The position numbers were made by a program, and so were the translations under genes. Source: JBFLYE01 sp040756715 [NCBI: bacterium] (GTDB lineage: Bacteria > UBA9089 > UBA9088). Taken from it: 9,492 nt of DNA. The stretch is taken from positions 2,838 to 12,329 of the forward strand of contig JBFLYE010000190.1 in assembly GCA_040756715.1 (NCBI GenBank), given 5' to 3'. This document shows, piece after piece, positions 5,801 through 9,492 of this stretch. The notes under the pieces were generated by a model. The model saw only the letters and a list, made by a program, of their open reading frames with translations. It was not told the DNA's origin and searched no databases. Numbering within the stretch: the first letter of the stretch is position 1; the number at the start of each line of letters is the position of its first letter.

Positions 5801-6616
5801 CTAGAAAATCTCTTTTAATAAAAGCCTTTCAACATCTTGATCATCAATTGTCCATTTTCCAAGGAATACATCTTCTCCCTTCATTTTTCCATGGCAATCA
5901 GAGCCACCTGTTACAAGAAGCCCATATTCTAATGCCTTTCTTCTTAAAAGCTTGGAAAGATTAGGATCAATCTTTGGATGGACAACCTCAACACCCATAA
6001 TCCCAATTTTTATAAGGCTTGGTAATAATCCTATTGTATCATAAGGGTGTGCAAGGACAGGGATTCCACCCGATGCTTTTATTGTCTCAATTGCCTTCTC
6101 TGGCTTTGGAAGGTTTTCCCTCTCAACAAAGCCACATTTTCCAAAGGAAAGATACTTATCAAAACAAGAGAGAACAGAGGAAGAAAACCCCTTATCAAAT
6201 AAAACCCTTGCAATATGAAGCCTTCCTATAGCACCTGGACCAGACACATTTTTTACCTCCTCATAATCTATCTTTATCCCTGCGCTTTGAAGCTTCTTTA
6301 CAATCTTTTTTACCCTCTCTTCTCTTCTCTCCCTTATTGGAGCAAGAAAATCCCTCATTCCTTGGTCTTCTATATCTATAACATACCCAAGTATATGAAT
6401 TTCCTCAATATTCCCCTCTCCTTCACATCCAATTTCAATGCCTGGAATTATTTTTACCTTTGAGGTTACATTTTCTATTTGAGAATAGCTATCCAATATA
6501 TCGTGGTCTGTAATGCTGATATAAGACAATCCTAGTGCTTTAGCATATTTGATTATCTCCTCTGGTGTAAAGCTACCGTCAGAGTAAATTGTATGAAGAT
6601 GCAAGTCAGATGGCAT
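5801..6616 (-). CDS. PHP-domain phosphoesterase (TrpH/YciV, RNase AM-like)
   Basis: A 271-residue PHP-domain metal-dependent phosphoesterase. The metal ligands occur in order: DLHLHT (residues 4-9), TDHD (36-39), PGIE (58-61), EEIH (71-74), GRLHIA (131-136), AHP (189-191) and GGSDCHG (237-243). Size and motif order match the TrpH/YciV group, which hydrolyses 3',5'-nucleoside bisphosphates (pAp) and, in E. coli, acts as RNase AM, a 5'-to-3' exonuclease trimming rRNA 5' ends. I infer a similar nucleotide or RNA phosphatase/exonuclease role in the cytoplasm; PolX and histidinol-phosphatase types are less likely given size and motifs. Its ATG comes 1 nt after the nusB stop, indicating co-translation. 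The neighbours NusB and the Mut7-C RNase make an RNA-processing role more attractive. Confidence 0.88.
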   Translation of the reverse strand: MPSDLHLHTIYSDGSFTPEEIIKYAKALGLSYISITDHDILDSYSQIENVTSKVKIIPGIEIGCEGEGNIEEIHILGYVIDIEDQGMRDFLAPIRERREERVKKIVKKLQSAGIKIDYEEVKNVSGPGAIGRLHIARVLFDKGFSSSVLSCFDKYLSFGKCGFVERENLPKPEKAIETIKASGGIPVLAHPYDTIGLLPSLIKIGIMGVEVVHPKIDPNLSKLLRRKALEYGLLVTGGSDCHGKMKGEDVFLGKWTIDDQDVERLLLKEIF

Positions 6617-6617
6617 T

Positions 6618-7016
6618 TTAGTCGCTTCGCTTAATTTCTGTTTTTATTTTATCCAAAATCCCATTTATTATTTTATAAGAGGAGCTTGTGCTATACATCT
6701 TTGAAAGCTCAATTGCCTCATCAATTATTACGACGGCAGGCGCATCTTTGGAAAATAAAAGCTCATAGATAGCAATTTGAAGAATCTTGTGGTCAATTAG
6801 GGCAAGACGCTCTATTTTCCAGTTTTCAAGATGGGATTTTATTATTTTATCAATTGCCTTTTCGTTTTCCTTTACTCCCGAAACAATGCTTAATGAAAAA
6901 TTATCCCTTTTTTCTGGATATAATGAGAAGAATTTATCTTCTCTCTTTTCTTTTGTTATTTCAAGCCAGTAAAGGAGTTCAAGGCTATATGCCCTTGCCC
7001 TTGTCCTTTTTCTCAT
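6618..7016 (-). CDS. nusB: Transcription antitermination factor NusB
   Basis: A 132-residue all-helical NusB protein. With NusE (S10) it binds boxA RNA and helps form the antitermination complex on rRNA operons. The arginine-rich first helix [20 protein letters not shown] (residues 1-20) is the RNA-contacting N-terminus typical of the family (R-x-x-A-R-x-x-x-L-x-x-L-Y). The later segment with [18 protein letters not shown] and the C-terminal [11 protein letters not shown] match the conserved NusB core (...VINEAVELAK ... FVNGVLD). The start at 7016 is supported by AAAGG 7 nt upstream, one of the few good ribosome-binding sites here. It overlaps the end of ribH by 32 nt, and the PHP gene starts 1 nt after its stop. 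Pairing of ribH with nusB is common in bacteria. Confidence 0.95.
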   Translation of the reverse strand: MRKRTRARAYSLELLYWLEITKEKREDKFFSLYPEKRDNFSLSIVSGVKENEKAIDKIIKSHLENWKIERLALIDHKILQIAIYELLFSKDAPAVVIIDEAIELSKMYSTSSSYKIINGILDKIKTEIKRSD

Positions 7017-7476
7017 TTATTGCCTTTAAGAGGTTCACCATCTCAATGGCTGAAATTGCAGCATCCCTTCCCTTGTTTCCAGATTTTGTCCCAGCCCTTT
7101 CAATTGCCTGCTCAATTGTATCAGCGGTTATAACCCCAAAGATTACTGGAGTTCCTGTTTCTCGTGAGATGCTTGCTATCCCCTTTGCAACCTCAGAGGC
7201 AATATAATCAAAATGTGGCGTATCACCCCTTATTATCACACCAAGCCCAATAATAACATCAAATTTCTTGCTCTTTGCAAGATGTGAGGCAATGTATGGA
7301 ATCTCAAATGAACCAGGGGTATAAAAAAGGGAGATATTTTCATCTTCTACACCTTCTCTCTTTAAGGTATCTAAACAACCCTCTTTTAGCATATTTCCAA
7401 TGAATTCATTAAACCTTGAAATGATAATTCCTATTTTAATGCCACATCCATCAAGCTTTCCCTCATATACCTTCAT
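6985..7476 (-). CDS. ribH: 6,7-dimethyl-8-ribityllumazine synthase
   Basis: A 163-residue lumazine synthase, slightly extended at the C-terminus. It condenses 5-amino-6-ribitylaminouracil with 3,4-dihydroxy-2-butanone 4-phosphate, the penultimate step of riboflavin synthesis, usually as a 60-mer or decamer. Signatures are SRFNEFI (residues 20-26), PGSFEIP (54-60), [14 protein letters not shown] (79-92, with the catalytic histidine H88) and [17 protein letters not shown] (113-129, with the phosphate-binding arginine R127). The last ten residues ([10 protein letters not shown]) are encoded by bases that also encode the start of NusB, which explains the basic tail. No other rib gene and no FMN riboswitch is in the window. 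It begins 9 nt after the Mut7-C gene without a Shine-Dalgarno; a -35/-10 pair lies just upstream. Confidence 0.97.
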   Translation of the reverse strand: MKVYEGKLDGCGIKIGIIISRFNEFIGNMLKEGCLDTLKREGVEDENISLFYTPGSFEIPYIASHLAKSKKFDVIIGLGVIIRGDTPHFDYIASEVAKGIASISRETGTPVIFGVITADTIEQAIERAGTKSGNKGRDAAISAIEMVNLLKAINEKKDKGKGI

Positions 7477-7482
7477 AAAAAA

Positions 7483-7512
7483 ATGTTAACATATTAAAGA
7501 GCCTTCTGTCAA
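7483..7512 (-). promoter_or_regulatory. Candidate internal promoter before ribH
   Basis: A perfect -35 box TTGACA (7512-7507) on the minus strand lies inside the 3' end of the Mut7-C gene. It is followed after 18 nt by TAACAT (7488-7483, four of six positions), which ends 6 nt before the ribH ATG. A transcript from here would be leaderless or nearly so, with a run of T up to the start codon. The weak -10 box lowers confidence. Confidence 0.35.
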
Positions 7513-7947
7513 ATTGTTTAAACTTTCCTTTATTTTCTCCCAATGATTTCCCCTCCAATAATATTTGCCACACAATGTGCAGAGAGAAAAATTATCATAG
7601 GAAGAAAAGACAATATCAGGAACATTATGATAAGCCTTTTCTTTTTCTATTCCCTCTAATATTCCATTACAGCTTGGACACCTTGTAAATATATCCTTTA
7701 TGTCCAAATTAAACCTTTTTATCACTTGCTTAAGCTGGTTTTCTATATCCTCTGATTTTATTAAAAGTGATGTGACAGCAAATCTCTTTACCAAAAGCCT
7801 ATCCCTTGTAAGGAGAATTCGTCTTTCCTCTTTTGCTTGTTTTATAACCTCATCGTCTGATATTTTTCTGCAATATTTGGCATCATAACCCATAATCCGA
7901 AGCCACCTTGCAAGCTTTCCGAGCATATCGTCAAGGATAAACTTCAT
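7486..7947 (-). CDS. Mut7-C PIN-like RNase domain protein with zinc ribbon
   Basis: A 153-residue stand-alone Mut7-C protein. The N-terminal part (residues 1-~80) has the pattern F-x-x-D-x-M-L-G-K-L-A-R-W-L-R-x-x-G-Y-D (3-22) and LLTRD (45-49), typical of the PIN-like Mut7-C fold with acidic active-site residues (D6, D31/D32, D49). The C-terminal part is a zinc ribbon with CPSC (90-93) and CTLC (123-126), followed by the family's YYWRGNHW (129-136). The family is predicted to cleave RNA and was named after the C-terminal region of the worm exonuclease Mut-7; the natural substrate is not known for bacterial members. It overlaps the glycosylase gene by 17 nt. AAGGGG lies 10 nt before its ATG, a distant but possible ribosome-binding site. 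Confidence 0.85.
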   Translation of the reverse strand: MKFILDDMLGKLARWLRIMGYDAKYCRKISDDEVIKQAKEERRILLTRDRLLVKRFAVTSLLIKSEDIENQLKQVIKRFNLDIKDIFTRCPSCNGILEGIEKEKAYHNVPDIVFSSYDNFSLCTLCGKYYWRGNHWEKIKESLNNLTEGSLIC

Positions 7948-8575
7948 TTAACGGACACCCCTTACATAATGGCTTGGTTTTTTTGCATACTTCTTTTCCA
8001 AGCTTAACGAAAAGGGCATGGTAGTTATTGAATAATTTGACATCTTTTGGAAGATTTTCCATAAATATTGATTGAATGGCATTATAATCTGCTTTTTCAT
8101 CTATAATCTTATGCCTTACAAGGATTCTCTTTGTATATGCATCAACCACGAATATGGGTTTATTTCCTGCATATAGAAGAATAGAATCTGCGGTTTCATT
8201 TCCAATCCCTGATATTTCCAGGAGTTCCTTGCGAAGAGAAAAAAGCCCTTTTTCAAATAATTTTTCAAGGGAGCCATTATATCTTAAAAAGAGAAAATTT
8301 ATAAATGCTTTAAGCTTCTTTGCCTTTTGGTTGTAAAATCCTGATGGTTTGATAATATTAGCAAGTTTTTCTTCTGGTATTTCATTTATCCTTTCTGGGA
8401 TTAGGAGATTTTCTTTTTTTAAATTTTCAATTGCCTTTTCTACATTTTTCCAGGCAGTATTTTGGGTAAGGATAGCACCGATTATTATCTCAAATTGAGT
8501 TTCACCTGGCCACCAATTCATATCTCCAAATTTATGATAGAGAATTTCATATATCCTTTCAAGGATTTCTTTCAT
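7931..8575 (-). CDS. HhH-GPD endonuclease III-family DNA glycosylase
   Basis: A 214-residue base-excision-repair glycosylase. It has the N-terminal helix pattern WWPGETQFEIIIGAILTQNT (residues 21-40) of the endonuclease III/MagIII-like group, a helix-hairpin-helix LEISGIGNETADSIL (119-133), and the catalytic aspartate D145 in VVDAYTKR. At the position of the endonuclease III lyase lysine (G-x-G-x-K-T-A) there is E127, so it is predicted to be a monofunctional glycosylase without AP-lyase activity. The C-terminus has C197-x6-C204-x2-C207, three of the four ligands of the usual [4Fe-4S] loop; the fourth (residue 213) is tyrosine, one residue before the end. The substrate could be alkylated bases, as in MagIII, or mismatched thymine/uracil. 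Its ATG overlaps the fliK stop as ATGA, and its 3' end overlaps the Mut7-C gene by 17 nt. Confidence 0.88.
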   Translation of the reverse strand: MKEILERIYEILYHKFGDMNWWPGETQFEIIIGAILTQNTAWKNVEKAIENLKKENLLIPERINEIPEEKLANIIKPSGFYNQKAKKLKAFINFLFLRYNGSLEKLFEKGLFSLRKELLEISGIGNETADSILLYAGNKPIFVVDAYTKRILVRHKIIDEKADYNAIQSIFMENLPKDVKLFNNYHALFVKLGKEVCKKTKPLCKGCPLNEVYP

Positions 8576-9270
8576 GCAGTAAATTCAAAGGATGCTTGTG
8601 TCCAATACAACCGAGCCAATTTGTCATCATTTGAATGAAATTGGGAAGATTCTTTTGGCTCAAATATGAAGCCTTGATTGGTTAGTTGGCTTTCATTATA
8701 TGTTTTCTCCCAAAGATTCCTTTGTGTTAAAAAGCCATTTTCTATTGATACCTCAATATTTCCTATTTCTACTTCCAATTGGGAAAATGTTTCTCTAAGG
8801 TTATTTAGATTTGTTTCTATCAATTCTTTAAGGTGTGGGTTTCCTACGGTAAACTTTGTATCAAGAATACCTTCATTCATTGTAAGCTTCATATTCAGCT
8901 TTCCAAGAAATTCTGGTTTAAGAATGATATTCATTTCTGTTTGTGCCTCTTTTAGCTCTAAATCTGCTCTTTGGACTATCTCATAGAGCTTTTTATCTAA
9001 AGAAAAGTCTTGTCTCTTTGGATTTTCAATGGAGAAGTTTAATGTTTCAGGAGTTTCTTTTGGTAAGATTGGCTCTTCTAATATATTTGATTGGAAAATG
9101 GGGGATTTATTCTCTTTGTAATCTTTGTAATCTTTGGAATCTTTGGAAAAAAATTCATCATTTTCTTTATGTCTCTCAATGTTGATATTATGGTTGTTTT
9201 CTTTATCAAAGATTTGGATTGGGGATTCATTAGAATTGCGGATTTCGGAATACGAAGTATTGCGAAGCAA
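8572..9270 (-). CDS. fliK: Flagellar hook-length control protein FliK, C-terminal part (5' end uncertain)
   Basis: The called frame of 232 residues contains a Flg_hook (FliK C-terminal) domain at about residues 112-175, with LKPEFLGKLNMKL (117-129) matching the L-x-P-x-x-L-G-x-L-x-x-x-L core and an L-x-x-N-L-x-x-L-R helix (150-159). FliK is a secreted ruler that sets hook length and triggers the export-specificity switch of the flagellar type III apparatus. Residues 1-~95 are a polar, disordered-looking linker including KDSKDYKDYKENK, encoded by a 9-bp repeat. The first usable codon is TTG at 9270, yet the frame stays open to 9477 with P/T/Q/E-rich sequence like a FliK linker, then meets TGA at 9480-9478. 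FliK is usually 350-500 residues, so the true start is probably beyond the window, with a frame disruption near 9437-9460. Its stop overlaps the glycosylase start by 4 nt. Confidence 0.75.
   Translation of the reverse strand: MLRNTSYSEIRNSNESPIQIFDKENNHNINIERHKENDEFFSKDSKDYKDYKENKSPIFQSNILEEPILPKETPETLNFSIENPKRQDFSLDKKLYEIVQRADLELKEAQTEMNIILKPEFLGKLNMKLTMNEGILDTKFTVGNPHLKELIETNLNNLRETFSQLEVEIGNIEVSIENGFLTQRNLWEKTYNESQLTNQGFIFEPKESSQFHSNDDKLARLYWTQASFEFTA
9114..9149. repeat. 9-bp tandem repeat in the FliK linker
   Basis: Four copies of a 9-mer (plus-strand CTTTGTAAT, CTTTGTAAT, CTTTGGAAT, CTTTGGAAA) follow one another without gaps. As the unit is a multiple of three it stays in frame and encodes a repeated K-D-Y/S tripeptide on the minus strand. 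Copy-number change would alter only the linker length. Confidence 0.8.
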
Positions 9271-9477
9271 TTGCGAATCTTTAATTTCGGATTTCAGATT
9301 ATAAATTGTTTCCTGCGGCTTATTTTCCTTGGGTATTTCCTTTGGAATGTCTAATCCCTCAGGTTTGTTCCCTATATTCTGTATTCTGGGTTCTCTTGTC
9401 TGAATGTCGGTTGTCTGTGCTCTGGTGCTAGTAGGCTGCTCTGGTGCTCTGGTGCTCTGTATTCTATCGGGTATGTT
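9271..9477 (-). other. fliK: Open frame upstream of the called fliK start
   Basis: The fliK frame continues for 69 codons upstream of TTG 9270 without a stop and without any ATG, GTG or TTG. It encodes P/T/Q/E/R-rich sequence such as RAPEQPTSTRAQTTDIQ, compatible with a FliK linker. A TGA at 9480-9478 closes it. A second minus-strand frame is open from the window edge (9491) to 9372, overlapping this one by about 100 nt. Confidence 0.55.
9418..9460. repeat. 8-bp TGCTCTGG repeat upstream of fliK
   Basis: TGCTCTGG occurs in tandem at 9437-9444 and 9445-9452, with a near copy (TGCTCTGT) at 9453-9460 and a separated exact copy at 9418-9425. The unit is not a multiple of three, so gain or loss of a copy shifts the reading frame through this region. 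Confidence 0.75.
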
Positions 9478-9492
9478 TCATTGCATTGGTAT

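Noticed and set aside
7477-7512. FMN riboswitch before ribH
   Set aside because: Only 9 bp separate the genes, and there is no room or sequence for the conserved RFN element.
9085-9149. CRISPR array from the 9-bp repeats
   Set aside because: Units are too short, contiguous and without spacers, and they are in frame within a coding region.

Overview
The window comes from an AT-rich bacterium, most likely uncultivated and Gram-negative. The evidence is a FliK-type flagellar gene, a secreted protein of periplasmic TPR type, a 2-oxoacid:ferredoxin oxidoreductase subunit pointing to ferredoxin-based (probably anaerobic) metabolism, standard bacterial tRNAs, and low-complexity repeats scattered between and inside genes. 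I cannot name the phylum. Few genes have a Shine-Dalgarno site, and several have sigma70-like -35/-10 pairs ending only 6-7 nt before the ATG, so leaderless transcription may be common here.

Left part, plus strand (1-1054): AT-rich TTCAAAATTCA repeats; a short LamG-like (concanavalin-A fold) coding fragment that looks like the 3' part of a frameshifted gene; tRNA-Gly(GCC); thioredoxin; and tRNA-Pro(UGG), whose first ten bases are also the last ten of the thioredoxin gene, stop codon included. A 68-bp convergent intergenic region follows (1055-1122). It holds a GAAGC repeat and a 12-bp inverted copy of the tRNA-Pro T arm.

Right part, minus strand (9492 down to 1123): ten co-directional genes with junctions from a 32-nt overlap to a 37-nt gap, very probably one operon with internal promoters. 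In transcription order they are fliK (5' part uncertain at the window edge), an HhH-GPD/endonuclease III-family DNA glycosylase, a Mut7-C PIN-like RNase with zinc ribbon, ribH (lumazine synthase), nusB, a TrpH/RNase AM-like PHP phosphoesterase, a 735-residue secreted TPR protein, purB, a porG-type gamma subunit, and an Isf-like flavoprotein starting at TTG.

Functionally this is mostly housekeeping: purine synthesis, riboflavin synthesis, rRNA transcription and possibly rRNA processing (NusB, PHP exonuclease, Mut7-C RNase), DNA repair, redox proteins, and one flagellar gene. I see no mobile element, CRISPR array or defence system. The most unusual points are the thioredoxin/tRNA-Pro overlap, the leaderless-style promoters, an 8-bp repeat where loss of one unit would extend the fliK frame to the window edge, and a glycosylase with three of the four usual Fe-S cysteines whose missing one lies next to a gene overlap.
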